Counted from the first letter of the stretch, positions 44,144 to 54,247 are shown. The stretch is 64,000 bases of DNA from CAYPLH01 sp964411505 (GCA_964411505.1 CAYPLH010000005.1:62001-126000); one strand, 5' to 3'. The notes: a model not told the origin generated them from the letters alone. Translations and numbers: made by a program.

Positions 44144-44301
44144 TATTAAATCTCTCCTTTTCTCAAAGTCTATTATTCTGGTTCTATGCCTTACGGCAGG
44201 TACTACGGCAAGAAATCAAATTAATCTTGATACAGAATACAGACTGTGAACATGGTCTAATTTCCTACTATGTGATTATTCCCAAAAAGCAAGTTGAACT
44301 A

Positions 44302-44363
44302 ACTTCGTATACAATATATACAACCAATTAAATCATTTGGCCACTATATATTGTATACAAAGT
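44302..44363. repeat. 19-bp inverted repeat between aroC and aroK
   Basis: The arms ACTTCGTATACAATATATA (44302-44320) and TATATATTGTATACAAAGT (44345-44363) differ at one position; the 24-base centre holds CCAA...TTGG. No T-run follows, so it is unlikely to be a simple terminator. Confidence 0.5.
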
Positions 44364-44440
44364 CTAACTAACATACTTTTTGCGTATTAGTCACTATGTG
44401 CATTTAATGAATTAAGCAAAGCTTTTTTTTAAAAGTAGTA

Positions 44441-44962
44441 CTAAATTCCTGTTTCATAGATTCCGAATCCTTCATCTTTACAGGCATCTATAAGTTCGTC
44501 GATAATTTCATCAACCTTTTTTCGGGAGCAATCAATAACAATATCCGCATACTCTTGATATAAGGGAAGCCTCTCTGTATACATGCCATGCAGGCTCTGA
44601 TTGTTGTCCCTAGCCAACTTACGCTCTGGGGTAAGTCTTTTTAACATAGTATTATAGTCTGTTTTAAGGAACACTGTGATTCCCTCTTTTTTAAGATGAT
44701 CCATGCACTTTTTACAAAGAACCATACTTCCCCCAGTGGCAATAACCTGATTATCACCTTTTATTTTACATACTGCTTCTTCTTGAATTTTCAAGAAGCG
44801 CTCTCTTCCCGATTCACGAACAATTTCTGCTGGTGTTTTACCAACAAAGCTACTTATAAGAGCATCAGTGTCTTTAAATTGAAGCCCTAGTATGTTTGCA
44901 ACCCTTTTACCTACAGTGGTCTTCCCTGAGCTAGGCATCCCAATTAGTACAACATTTTTCAA
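44441..44962 (-). CDS. aroK: Shikimate kinase
   Basis: Phosphorylates shikimate with ATP. The 173 residues have the P-loop GMPSSGKTTVGKRVA, the FKDTDALI shikimate-binding Asp, GRERFLKIQEEAV and VIATGGSMVLC. It lies between aroA and aroC on the same strand, so three late shikimate-pathway steps are grouped. Confidence 0.93.
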   Translation of the reverse strand: MKNVVLIGMPSSGKTTVGKRVANILGLQFKDTDALISSFVGKTPAEIVRESGRERFLKIQEEAVCKIKGDNQVIATGGSMVLCKKCMDHLKKEGITVFLKTDYNTMLKRLTPERKLARDNNQSLHGMYTERLPLYQEYADIVIDCSRKKVDEIIDELIDACKDEGFGIYETGI

Positions 44963-45016
44963 AACATCTCATCCTTCCAGTTTACCACTCCAAAATACCT
45001 GTGAACCACAACCTAG

Positions 45017-45080
45017 CACTGGTACTGATACTAATACTAATACTACTACTACTATTATTATTATTATTATTACTAATACT
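45017..45080. repeat. Trinucleotide microsatellite
   Basis: A run of ACT and ATT triplets (TACTACTACTACTATTATTA core) of 64 bases between aroK and aroA. It is not in a gene. Confidence 0.8.
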
Positions 45081-45143
45081 TTTAAAAGCCCTAATTTTAG
45101 GGAATCCGAAGGGAATCCTCCGTATTTTCAATAGTGATGTAGT

Positions 45144-46412
45144 TCACATTAACTCAATATTCCCTCCACACCTTTTTACAAGGTCAGGAAATTCCGGGAA
45201 GGTCACATTCATCGCCTCAGCTGTATCCACTATCGTTTCTCCATCAGTATTTAGACCCGCCACAGCTAGCGCCATAACCACTCTATGGTCATAGTGACCA
45301 TCTACACAACCGGCCACAAGCTTACTTTTTCTGATAACAAGCCCATCAGGCAGCTCAAAAATATCTGCGCCAAGCTTCCTTAACTCTTTGCACATAACAC
45401 TTATTCTGTCGGTCTCCTTTAATCTTGCCTGGGGTACGTTAATCAGACGAGTCTCTCCCTCTGCAAAACATCCTGCTACAGCCATTGCAGGAAGAGCATC
45501 GGGTATTGCATTCATGTCAATAGTTTTGCCTACAAGCTCGCTGCCCTTGATCCTTATACCTTTTCCGTAAATTTCAAGCTTTGCGCCCATAGACTCAAGT
45601 ATAGCCGCAACCTGTTTATCGCCCTGTGAATCACTCATGTCAAGGTTTTGAAGAACAAATTCACCCTTTGAAATTGCCGCTAGGACAAGAAAAAATGTGG
45701 CTGAGGAAAAATCACCGGGAATTGTAGTCTCCATTGGAGAATACTTCTGATTTCCATATATTCTAAAATGTTTAAAATTGTCATTATCGTATTTGATGTT
45801 TTGCTTATCAAGCCACCACAATGTCATTTCCACATACGGAACCTCATTAAGCCTAACAACAGTTAACTCTGTATCGTTTGTAAGAAGCGGCGCACTTATA
45901 AGTATTGATGAAAGATACTGTGAGGTAACAGCATCTAGTTCTGTATGCCCGCCTTTTGCCAAACCTTTAACAACTATAGGAGCCATTCCATTACCGCGTG
46001 TTGAAAAAACCGATGCGCCAAGATTATTCATTGCGCAAATTAATGGCTTAAGCGGTCTTTTTCTAATCTGGCTGTCTCCTGTAAAAACTGTGGTTCCATC
46101 AACCAGCCCTGCAGTCATCATAGCCAGTCTTAACGTAGTCCCCGAATTTTCCACATCAATTATATTCTCAGGTACTTGTGGTTTTCCACCAAACCCAGTT
46201 ACAATAAAAGAATTACTATCCTGTTTGATTTTTGCACCAAAAGCTGTGCATGCCTTCACAGCTGAAAATGTATCCTGGGATAACAAAGGATAATGAATCC
46301 TGGATGTCCCCTCTGCTATGCTGGAAATAAACAATGACCTTATTGTATGGGATTTTGACCCCGGAATATTAATACATCCGCTCATATTAGATTTTTGTAC
46401 TCTTAACCGCAT
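45144..46412 (-). CDS. aroA: EPSP synthase (3-phosphoshikimate 1-carboxyvinyltransferase)
   Basis: Joins shikimate 3-phosphate and PEP. The 422 residues contain GSKSHTIRSLFI near the N terminus, ENSGTTLRLAMMTAGLVDG, the RKRPLKPLICAMNNLGA segment, DFSSATFFLVLAAIS and the end DHRVVMALAVAGL. The GSKS and ENSGTTLR loops bind substrate. It lies upstream of aroK on the same strand. Confidence 0.95.
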   Translation of the reverse strand: MRLRVQKSNMSGCINIPGSKSHTIRSLFISSIAEGTSRIHYPLLSQDTFSAVKACTAFGAKIKQDSNSFIVTGFGGKPQVPENIIDVENSGTTLRLAMMTAGLVDGTTVFTGDSQIRKRPLKPLICAMNNLGASVFSTRGNGMAPIVVKGLAKGGHTELDAVTSQYLSSILISAPLLTNDTELTVVRLNEVPYVEMTLWWLDKQNIKYDNDNFKHFRIYGNQKYSPMETTIPGDFSSATFFLVLAAISKGEFVLQNLDMSDSQGDKQVAAILESMGAKLEIYGKGIRIKGSELVGKTIDMNAIPDALPAMAVAGCFAEGETRLINVPQARLKETDRISVMCKELRKLGADIFELPDGLVIRKSKLVAGCVDGHYDHRVVMALAVAGLNTDGETIVDTAEAMNVTFPEFPDLVKRCGGNIELM

Positions 46413-46581
46413 ATCTAAAACCCCTTAACGTTCTTTTGCAAGCTAAATGGAATGTGATTTAGCTTACATTATGTCTTTTAAAAAATAAATACATAAAGCT
46501 AAATACAAAGCTTCCAGTATATTTTAAATGATATGTTGTATACGACTACCTCGCACTATATTCTGTTACTCACCCATGTAA

Positions 46582-47742
46582 TCAACTGCTTTTAGAAGTA
46601 GTCCTTTTTATCCTTGGGGGTGGAGGCCCAAAAAATTGATAATAATTACACATTATCATCCCATTATAAAGCTTTCTCTTTTTATTTGCCTTTCGCCCGA
46701 AAACCTTTTCAAAATCCATATAAGAAGTGATAACATAATACGACCATGTATCTAGTGCGGAAAAAACCTTTCCCATGTCATTGTACAGATTTTCCACCTC
46801 ACGCTTTTCATTTAGTCTTTCACCATAGGGTGGATTACATATAATAAAGCCATATTTTTTATGAGAACTGATTTCCCGCATATCTCTTCTTTGAAGGTGA
46901 ATATGCTGCTCTACTCCAGCAAGCTTTGCATGGTACCGTGCAAGACTCATAACCTCATCGTTAATATCTGAGCCCTGAATAAAAAGCTCATTGTCCATCT
47001 CTTTAAGGTCATGCGCCTCATTGCGCGTTTGCTGCCACATTTGCGGTGGTGTTTGAGACCAGGTTTCAGCAACAAATTCCCTGTCAATACCGGGTGCAAT
47101 ATTAAGCCCTATCATTGCGGCTTCTATTGGTATGGTGCCCGAACCGCAAAAAGGATCAATCAATACCCTGTCTTTCCTCCATCTGCTTACCTGAATCATT
47201 GCGCTTGCCAGAGTTTCTTTAAGAGGCGCTGCAGAAACAAGCTTTCTGTAACCTCTTTTATGAAGCCCTGCTCCGCTTGTGTCTATACTTAATGTTGCAG
47301 TATCCTTTAAAAGTCCAACCTCTATTTTATATACAGGTCCAGTCTCGTCAAACCAATCCTTTTTATATCTTAGCTTAAGTTTTTCAACTACAGCTTTCTT
47401 TACAATCGCCTGACAATCTGGGATACTTGCAAGCTGTGAGCTTACCGTTTTTCCTATTACAGGAAACTGTGCATCTTCAGGAATCCATTCATCCCAAGGC
47501 AATGCTTTTGTCTTTTCAAATAACTCATCAAAGGTTAACGCCTTAAACTCACCGATTTTTAAAAGAACTCTTTCAGCAGTCCTAAGCCATATGTTAGAGC
47601 GGCATATTGCCATCTCATCCCCCGCAAAGTTTACTCTTCCATTTTCAGCGTGAGTATCTTCATATCCCAGATTCTTAAGCTCTCGCGCTACAATTGACTC
47701 AATACCAAACAAGCATGTTGCCATTAAGTTTAATTTTGCCAA
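46582..47742 (-). CDS. THUMP-domain class I RNA methyltransferase (RlmL N-terminal-like)
   Basis: Probably makes N2-methylguanosine in 23S rRNA or tRNA. The 386 residues have an N-terminal THUMP region (about 40-150), then a Rossmann methyltransferase with DPFCGSGTIPIEAAMIG (SAM binding) and the catalytic NPPYGERL. The family matches the Bacillus YpsC / RlmL N-terminal group. It is a single gene. Confidence 0.88.
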   Translation of the reverse strand: MAKLNLMATCLFGIESIVARELKNLGYEDTHAENGRVNFAGDEMAICRSNIWLRTAERVLLKIGEFKALTFDELFEKTKALPWDEWIPEDAQFPVIGKTVSSQLASIPDCQAIVKKAVVEKLKLRYKKDWFDETGPVYKIEVGLLKDTATLSIDTSGAGLHKRGYRKLVSAAPLKETLASAMIQVSRWRKDRVLIDPFCGSGTIPIEAAMIGLNIAPGIDREFVAETWSQTPPQMWQQTRNEAHDLKEMDNELFIQGSDINDEVMSLARYHAKLAGVEQHIHLQRRDMREISSHKKYGFIICNPPYGERLNEKREVENLYNDMGKVFSALDTWSYYVITSYMDFEKVFGRKANKKRKLYNGMIMCNYYQFFGPPPPRIKRTTSKSS

Positions 47743-47858
47743 TAATTTTCATTCCTTTTTTATAACAAGTTTTTATTTTAAAAAAACTCCCAGTATTTTT
47801 CTTTTTTCATTTTATTATATCCACTCATGATAAAATAAACAACATATAATTTGCTTTT

Positions 47859-48545
47859 TCAAACGCTTCCAAGCAGTCCTTTTTCTGCAAAACTCAAGTA
47901 TTTATCTCCTGCAACGATTATATGATCCATTACCCTGATTGAAATAGATTCAAGTGAATTGGTTATCTTTTTTGTCACATCAATATCAGGTTTGGATGGT
48001 ATAAGGCTACCACCTGGGTGATTATGTGCCAGTATTACACTGTTTGCCTGGTGCCTTAAAGCTGTCTCAACTATAATTCGCGGATATACTGGTGCTTCGT
48101 TTATAGTCCCCTCATGTACTAAAGCTGCATGGTTCACTCTGTTTTGTGAATCAAGGCAAATAATATAGAAAACCTCATATGTCCTTCCGGCAAAAAGCGA
48201 AACGACATATTCTCCCGCGCGGGTAGAACTTGAAAGCACCGGCTTTTCTCCCCATTTGCTCGTAAAATACCTCCTTGCAAGCGAAGGTATTATAGACACA
48301 AGTATAGCTGTGTTTTTGCTTACACCGCATCGGCTGCAGATATCTTTAGGCTCTGCTTCAAAAAGTGTAGACAGGCTCCCAAACTCCTTCATCATTTTGT
48401 GGGCAAGCTCATTTGTGTCTCTGCGTGGTATACAGAAAAACAAAAGAAGCTCCAACACCTGATGATCCTCAAAACCATCTAGCCCATCAGTTAAGTACCT
48501 TTGCCTTACTCTGTCCCTATGTCCACTATGAAGATTCTTTTCCAT
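47859..48545 (-). CDS. radC: RadC-family (JAMM) protein
   Basis: The 228 residues have an N-terminal helix-hairpin-helix part (about 10-95) and a C-terminal JAMM metal site, HNHPGGSLIPSKPDID, with the Glu in VHEGTINE. The role in DNA repair or recombination is not well defined for the family. The ATG at 48545 has GGAGG 6-7 bases upstream. It is followed by the methyltransferase gene after about 116 bases. Confidence 0.9.
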   Translation of the reverse strand: MEKNLHSGHRDRVRQRYLTDGLDGFEDHQVLELLLFFCIPRRDTNELAHKMMKEFGSLSTLFEAEPKDICSRCGVSKNTAILVSIIPSLARRYFTSKWGEKPVLSSSTRAGEYVVSLFAGRTYEVFYIICLDSQNRVNHAALVHEGTINEAPVYPRIIVETALRHQANSVILAHNHPGGSLIPSKPDIDVTKKITNSLESISIRVMDHIIVAGDKYLSFAEKGLLGSV

Positions 48546-48840
48546 ACATCCTCCAATTAATATACTCCTACGTCGTGAATAATAAACTCCAAGGGCATCA
48601 AGCACACTTAATTATATAATACAGCTTTGAAACCCACTTGAAGCTTTATAGATTGGAATAGCTATATTCTAACAAGTGAAATCGTTTCATTTTAAATGTA
48701 GACTTCATATGACACCCAAACTTCAAAATTACTTTTATAAAAGCAAGCTATGAATATATTCTACAATAATATCCAATTTCCTTCTTTATTTGGTCAAAAT
48801 TTACCTTATATCATCACAAGACTGAAGTAACCCTAACAAC

Positions 48841-48893
48841 AAAAAGGACTTAACTCTTAATCTAATGTGCGGTTCCTGAGTAAGTCCTTTTTC
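48841..48893 (-). terminator. Terminator of the AGE-epimerase gene
   Basis: A long stem, AAAAAGGACTTA... with ...TAAGTCCTTTTT (48841-48856 with 48878-48892, one bulge), followed by T on the minus strand. The rest of 48546-48914 holds nothing I can name. Confidence 0.8.
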
Positions 48894-48914
48894 TTTGTCC
48901 GGCAAGTTTTAATG

Positions 48915-50273
48915 CTACTTTTTCATTTTTCTTATTTCTTTCTCCAATAAATCAATAATAAGCACAACGTTCCTTATTATGTGGAATGGGTCTTTCACAG
49001 GTAATGCCACTACCTTTTGCTCTGGTTTCCCTTCCCTGTCTCTTATTTGTATCCACTCACCAATTTCTTTGTTGGGATTAGGAAAAGTCTTAAATGTATA
49101 TTCGGACACTTTCCTATAAAGCTCAAGGAAATCCTCATCCAACGTTAAGAAGTAGGCAAGAAGCGTCGTATACAGTGCTTCCGAGTGAGGCCACCATAAT
49201 TTACTGCTCCAGTCATTTAAAACCTTCTTAACCATTTTTTCATTTTCTATTCCACTTATGCTGCCTTTGGGCCGCCCGCCATCCTGGTCGGCAAAAAGAA
49301 GCAATCCGCCAAAATTTTCATCCCATCCAATATCAAAAGTTTTCTTAGTTATATTGCAGCATTCCTGAATAACATTCTGATTTTCCTTTTCAAGAGCCTG
49401 ATGAATTATGAACCACATGTCCTCCAATATATGCCCCGGATTTATATACCTTCCCAAAAGAGTATCCGTAACAAACGACCCGTCATTATTCACCATCTCA
49501 TGGAGCACTCCGTTATCATCAATAAATAAGTCGAGGGTTGCATTCATGTACTCATCCGCGTATTTATCCACCTGCACCCAGTTTTCATTTCCCAGTGCTT
49601 TCAAACCAAAGACAAGCTCCTCCGAAGTTATAAGCATTGTCATAGAATGCCCGCCATGTGCTTTATATCCTTTTGGCGTAGGGTACGGTTCAGTTTTATA
49701 ATTCCCCGTTTTTCGCCTCTTGAGCACCGACTCGTATAGTTTTTCAGCAAATTGAAGCGCCTTTTTGTCTCCACTTACTGCTGCATATCTGGATAAGCCC
49801 GAAATAACAAAACAGTCAGCAGAAATACTTATATCAAGATCTGAACCTTCACTTACAGGTTTTTTAACACCTTCCCTGCTCATAAGAAAAGTACAGCTAC
49901 CATTTTCAAGAAGACAGTTTTTCATTAGAAACTCTGCGCCAAGCTTTGCAAGCTCTAAAAACTTTTTCCTCTCTTCCTGGCTAAAGCATTCCATGCTGGA
50001 TAGTTTGGAAAATACCCATACCATTCTACCCTGAGACCATGTATATTTATCTTTGCTTACCAGCGTTTCACCGGTATTGTCAAAACATGTATAATAGCCT
50101 CCGTATTCATAATCAATGGATCTTGTCAGCCAAAATGGAAGTAAAGTATTTTTTAGATGATCAATATAAAAACTCAGACTGTCGCTTAAGTTAAAGTCCT
50201 GGGGAAGTATACCTTTTTGTTCATTAATTAGCCCCTTTTCAGAACAGTAACCTGATTTACAAGAATTATTCAT
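48915..50273 (-). CDS. AGE-family sugar epimerase/isomerase
   Basis: The 452 residues have the (alpha/alpha)6-barrel pattern of N-acylglucosamine 2-epimerases and related sugar isomerases. It shows YTWSQGRMVWVFSKLS, AHGGHSMTMLITSEELVFGL, NPGHILEDMWFIIHQAL, WWPHSEALYTTLLAYFL and the catalytic-type His residues. It converts one sugar into its 2-epimer or ketose; the sugar cannot be told from sequence. GGAGG lies 7 bases before the ATG at 50273. It is a separate unit from the dehydrogenase/isomerase pair behind a terminator, but likely related in function. Confidence 0.85.
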   Translation of the reverse strand: MNNSCKSGYCSEKGLINEQKGILPQDFNLSDSLSFYIDHLKNTLLPFWLTRSIDYEYGGYYTCFDNTGETLVSKDKYTWSQGRMVWVFSKLSSMECFSQEERKKFLELAKLGAEFLMKNCLLENGSCTFLMSREGVKKPVSEGSDLDISISADCFVISGLSRYAAVSGDKKALQFAEKLYESVLKRRKTGNYKTEPYPTPKGYKAHGGHSMTMLITSEELVFGLKALGNENWVQVDKYADEYMNATLDLFIDDNGVLHEMVNNDGSFVTDTLLGRYINPGHILEDMWFIIHQALEKENQNVIQECCNITKKTFDIGWDENFGGLLLFADQDGGRPKGSISGIENEKMVKKVLNDWSSKLWWPHSEALYTTLLAYFLTLDEDFLELYRKVSEYTFKTFPNPNKEIGEWIQIRDREGKPEQKVVALPVKDPFHIIRNVVLIIDLLEKEIRKMKK

Positions 50274-50380
50274 TATTAGGCCTCCTACAAACATAAACTT
50301 TGGCATAATTATACCATTGGAGATTTAACAAGTAAACAGCTTGATTTCCACCCTTCAATCCTCTTTTTAGAAAAAGTTAT

Positions 50381-50404
50381 AATGATATAGTGTAGCAAAA
50401 AGAA
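50381..50404. repeat. AATGATATAGTGTA motif, copy 2
   Basis: AATGATATAGTGTAGCAAAA, 22 of 24 bases like 33585-33608 when the whole stretch is compared. It is intergenic, next to the terminator after the dehydrogenase gene. Confidence 0.45.
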
Positions 50405-50418
50405 CAGGCTAATTATTT

Positions 50419-50463
50419 ATAAAAAAAGCTACACTTCCTTTGTTCAAAAAAGTAGTAGCCTTT
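50419..50463 (-). terminator. Terminator of the dehydrogenase/isomerase unit
   Basis: On the minus strand, AAGGCTACTACTT pairs imperfectly with AAGTGTAGCTT, followed by a seven-T run. Confidence 0.75.
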
Positions 50464-50515
50464 TATATACATATAATTTTGCTTGCGTATAAATTAATCC
50501 ATGTTTACTTTTCTT

Positions 50516-51679
50516 TTATATGCTATCCACATCCACCCATGCCCTTCTTTCTATGGATAAATCTACAGCCTCAAGCACCTGTGAACACTTTACACCATCA
50601 TCAAAATCAGGCATGCAATTCTTGTCTTGAGCAATCGACTGTACAAACTCATATAGCTCATGGACAAAAGTATGCTCATACCCAATGACATGTCCTGCAG
50701 GCCACCATGCATTAATGTATGGGTGTACACCTTCAGTACACTGAATCAGTCTAAATCCCTGCTCACCTTGAGCGTCATTCGAATTAAAATACTGCAACTC
50801 ATTCATGCGCTCAAACTCAAATTTAATGCTTCCCTTACTACCGTTAATTTCAAAAGACATATCATTTTTATGACCATTAGCAAACCTCGTAGCTTCAAAA
50901 GACCCTAAAGCACCGTTTTTAAATTCGGCGAGAAACAGAGTTGCATCATCCACAGTGACTTGACCTTTCTTTGTATTAGCTCCTGCGTTTGCACTAAGTC
51001 CTTCCATTTTTTCTACTTTAGGTCTTTCTTTGATAAATGTTTTGTTCACTCCCATAACTTGTTTCAAATCACCCACAAGAAACCTTGCAAGGTCAACAAC
51101 ATGAGCTCCAAGGTCTCCGAGCGAACCAGAGCCTGCTACATCCTTATCAAGGCGCCAAACCAATGGAAACGCAGGATCCATTATCCAATCCTGAAGATAT
51201 GTTCCTCTAAAATGATAGATCTTGCCAAGCTTTCCCTCATCAATTAACTTTTTTGCAAATTGCAGTGCTGGTGCAAACCTATAATTGAAACCAATTTGAT
51301 GTTTCACTTTATTCCTAACCACAACCTCAAGCATCTCTCTGGCATCCTTAAGGTTCAACGCCAGGGGTTTTTCACAAAATACATGTTTTCCGTTATTTGC
51401 AGCTTCTATTGCTATTTCCCTATGTACATTACTTGGAGCCGTAATATCAACTGCATCAATGTCACTTCGTTTTACCAAATTCTCCCATGAGCTATCATAG
51501 GATTCCCAACCAAACTTATGAGCAGCCTGTTTTAACCACTCCTCGTCCCTACCACATATGGCTTTCATCACTATTTCCAAATCGGGTTCAAAGAACATTC
51601 CAATACGTTGTAATGCATTACTGTGAGCTTTCCCCATAAATTTGTAACCAACAAGTCCAAAATTTATTTTCTTACTCAT
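50516..51679 (-). CDS. Gfo/Idh/MocA-family sugar dehydrogenase
   Basis: The 387 residues have a Rossmann start (FGLVGYKFMGKAHSNAL), EKPLALNLKDAREML with the catalytic-type Lys, and a GFO domain with GSLGDLGAHVVDLARFLVGD. NAD(P)-dependent oxidation of a sugar or inositol is likely. GGAGGG lies 7 bases before the ATG at 51679. It follows the TIM-barrel isomerase gene by 39 bases, so the two form an operon; such pairs often work in inositol or keto-sugar breakdown. Confidence 0.87.
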   Translation of the reverse strand: MSKKINFGLVGYKFMGKAHSNALQRIGMFFEPDLEIVMKAICGRDEEWLKQAAHKFGWESYDSSWENLVKRSDIDAVDITAPSNVHREIAIEAANNGKHVFCEKPLALNLKDAREMLEVVVRNKVKHQIGFNYRFAPALQFAKKLIDEGKLGKIYHFRGTYLQDWIMDPAFPLVWRLDKDVAGSGSLGDLGAHVVDLARFLVGDLKQVMGVNKTFIKERPKVEKMEGLSANAGANTKKGQVTVDDATLFLAEFKNGALGSFEATRFANGHKNDMSFEINGSKGSIKFEFERMNELQYFNSNDAQGEQGFRLIQCTEGVHPYINAWWPAGHVIGYEHTFVHELYEFVQSIAQDKNCMPDFDDGVKCSQVLEAVDLSIERRAWVDVDSI

Positions 51680-51718
51680 AATGATACCCTCCATTATTAC
51701 ATGATATTAAACATGTCT

Positions 51719-52684
51719 TTATGCCCACCACATTCCACCTGTCTGCTCAAATACCATTACTTCCTTCAAGAAAGAAATAGCCTTTTGCAACCCTTCGTTT
51801 ACAGACATTAAGCTATCCTCATGTTCAATACTAAGTACATCATCATACCCAACTACCCTAAGAGCACTAATCATATCTTTCCAAACCTGGTATCCATGTC
51901 CGTAACCTACAGTCCTGAAAATCCATGAACGGTTTGCCTCGTCGCCATAGTGTTTGGTATCAAGCACACCATTCACTTTTGTATTGTATTCATCTACCTT
52001 GCAGTCCTTTGCATGGAAATGATAAATTGCCGGACCGAGCTCTCTAATAGATGCTACCGGATCTATACCTTGCCAGAAAAGGTGACTCGGGTCAAAATTA
52101 GCTCCTATTACATCTCCGACAGCACTTCTTAATTTTAATAATGTCTCCGTATTATAAACACAAAAACCCGGATGCATTTCAAAGCAGATTTTATCCACGC
52201 CATGTTCTTTAGCAAACTTGGCAGCTTTATCCCAGTAAGGTATGAGAACGTCATTCCACTGATAATCAAGTATTTTAATAAAATCACCCGGCCATGGGCA
52301 GGTTACCCAGTTGGGATACTTCGAACCGTCTGAATCTCCGGGACAGCCTGAGAATGTAATAACTCTGTTTATGCCCAGCTTTTCAGCCAGCAATACTGTG
52401 TCTTCAAAATCTTTATGAAACTTTTGGGCAATATCTTTGTCAGGATGCACTGCATTTCCATGGCAGCTAAGTGCACTTATCTCCATACCATACTTTTTAA
52501 CCAGTTCTTTAAGATTATTAACCTTGTTCTCGTCAGCAAGAAGCTCCTTTGGGTTTGCATGAGCATTGCCCGGGAACCCGCCTGTTCCAAGCTCTACTGC
52601 CTGCACTCCAGATTTCGAAAGATAATCAAGTGCTTCCTCAAGACTCTTTTGTGATAACAAAACAGCAAATACTCCTAATTTCAT
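51719..52684 (-). CDS. Sugar phosphate isomerase/epimerase (IolE/xylose-isomerase-like)
   Basis: The 321 residues are an AP-endonuclease-2-type TIM barrel. It shows ELGTGGFPGNAHANPKELL, ALSCHGNAVHPD, CFEMHPGFCVYNTETLLKL (Glu metal ligand), NFDPSHLFWQGIDP, YHFHAKDC and SIEHEDSLM. Family members isomerise or dehydrate sugars and inosose. The ATG at 52684 has GGAGG 8 bases upstream; in-frame ATGs upstream lack a site. It is the first gene of the pair with the dehydrogenase. Confidence 0.86.
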   Translation of the reverse strand: MKLGVFAVLLSQKSLEEALDYLSKSGVQAVELGTGGFPGNAHANPKELLADENKVNNLKELVKKYGMEISALSCHGNAVHPDKDIAQKFHKDFEDTVLLAEKLGINRVITFSGCPGDSDGSKYPNWVTCPWPGDFIKILDYQWNDVLIPYWDKAAKFAKEHGVDKICFEMHPGFCVYNTETLLKLRSAVGDVIGANFDPSHLFWQGIDPVASIRELGPAIYHFHAKDCKVDEYNTKVNGVLDTKHYGDEANRSWIFRTVGYGHGYQVWKDMISALRVVGYDDVLSIEHEDSLMSVNEGLQKAISFLKEVMVFEQTGGMWWA

Positions 52685-52915
52685 GAAAAATACCTCCCTT
52701 TGTAAATTCATAATAAATGTAATCCATTTCATTATGAATATTATACCAGATTCTATCGTATATTTACTCACAATATTCAAGTTTTACAAAAAACAATTTT
52801 TCATAATTTTACACAGTTTATCAGTAGTGAAATTATTCCTATACTCAAGTAACGTACTACACCATCCAAATTAAGCTCAAAATAAGATTTATTACCGGTA
52901 CAGATATTGTTGGTA

Positions 52916-54247
52916 TTAACGTGTGCTGAGTATATATTTCTTGTTTTTCCCACGTCCTATAATTACAATTAAACCCATATCAGACATTTGCTTAGCTACG
53001 ATGTAGGCTCGAGTTCTTTTTACGCTTAGCAAGTCCATTAATTCAACATCATTTATTTCGTTGTATTGTTCCAAGTAATCAAGAACCTTCTGCATTTGAG
53101 CTGTAACCGATTGTGCATATTTTAATGTAGTATCTGTTACTCTGCTTATGTTTCCGGCATGATTACTATTAAAATTCATATTCGGCAACGTTATGCGAAA
53201 TGTGTTTTCTGACACAGAGATATCAGGTTTAGTGTTGGAATCACGGTAGAGATCATATATTCTACGAATACCAGTGCCATATGCTTCAATATGTTTTAAA
53301 CGAAAGAAAACTTGAGCGAGTTTGGGATTCCGAGGCTGAGAAATTCCACTCATAATATCCTTTGCAGACAATCCGGGAGGAAGGCCGCCGATCGAGATGA
53401 ACTCTGTACGCTCTTTATTAATGTTGATTATAATACTACCACTATAACTATAATCTCTGTGTATAAGTGCATTTAACAGGGCTTCGCGTATGGCCTCGGG
53501 TGGATAGTCTAAGTTATCAATTCGATCCAACCCGTGTATAACAGATACAGTTCGGTTGTTAAGCATTAAATAATCGTAAGTAGCATGCAGCTGCTTGAAA
53601 AGCGAACCTGTGAATTCACGCCTGTCTACAAAAATCGTATTTGCTGGGTTGTCGAAAACTGCAACCTTAACAGAATGTGCGCATTGGTCAGATAGAAGGA
53701 ATGCAAGGTTTGTAAACAATTTTTTTTCCGCATCCCACAATCCCAATGATAAATACTTGTTTTCTGTGAAAGTAATGTTTCTGTTTTTGAATTCAGTCTC
53801 AGCGTCATTAAATGTCAAATTCTGCAACAGGCTTCTTGTAGATTCAAATGAATCACCATCAGAATACTTAATTAACAGACGAATCTGCTCCCATGTTGCT
53901 TGAGCTGATGCGGTACCTTGCCTAACATACACTCCGGATGGTTTCATACCAGTTTTCTTTAGATAATATGGTTTAGCTAAGCCTTCGGATATGGCAACCT
54001 TAATGATGTTGTTTTCTAGAAGCTCATATTTTACAAACATTGTAACATCGGGAATTATAGAATCACGCATTATGTTTATAAGGCGCGTGTAAGTTTCATC
54101 GAGGTTTTGAATGTCGATTTCATGTCCTTTATCATTGATTCCAATATAAATAGTGCCGCCTTTGGTGTTTGCAAAGGCCACAACTTCCTTGTTGATGTCT
54201 TCTGTGAGGGTTTCTTTTAGTTCAATAGATTCACTTTCAAATATCAT
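52916..54247 (-). CDS. AlbA_2 (Schlafen-like) ATP-binding transcriptional regulator
   Basis: The 443 residues run: an AlbA_2/SLFN domain (about 1-115; ESESIELKETLTEDINKEVV, FANTKGGTIYIGIND), a HATPase_c_4-type middle (about 245-345; REALLNALIHRDYSYSG, GLPPGLSAKDIMSG, GTGIRRIYDLY), and a C-terminal winged helix (about 380-443; LSVKRTRAYIVAKQMSDMGL). Such proteins bind DNA and are often self-regulated. Three GAATATTCAC-type palindromes lie 50-118 bases upstream. It is a single gene. Confidence 0.83.
   Translation of the reverse strand: MIFESESIELKETLTEDINKEVVAFANTKGGTIYIGINDKGHEIDIQNLDETYTRLINIMRDSIIPDVTMFVKYELLENNIIKVAISEGLAKPYYLKKTGMKPSGVYVRQGTASAQATWEQIRLLIKYSDGDSFESTRSLLQNLTFNDAETEFKNRNITFTENKYLSLGLWDAEKKLFTNLAFLLSDQCAHSVKVAVFDNPANTIFVDRREFTGSLFKQLHATYDYLMLNNRTVSVIHGLDRIDNLDYPPEAIREALLNALIHRDYSYSGSIIININKERTEFISIGGLPPGLSAKDIMSGISQPRNPKLAQVFFRLKHIEAYGTGIRRIYDLYRDSNTKPDISVSENTFRITLPNMNFNSNHAGNISRVTDTTLKYAQSVTAQMQKVLDYLEQYNEINDVELMDLLSVKRTRAYIVAKQMSDMGLIVIIGRGKNKKYILSTR

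Noticed and set aside
44302..44314. loxP-like site
   Set aside because: Only one arm resembles loxP (12 of 13 bases); the second arm is 31 bases away instead of 8 and no Cre-like gene is seen.
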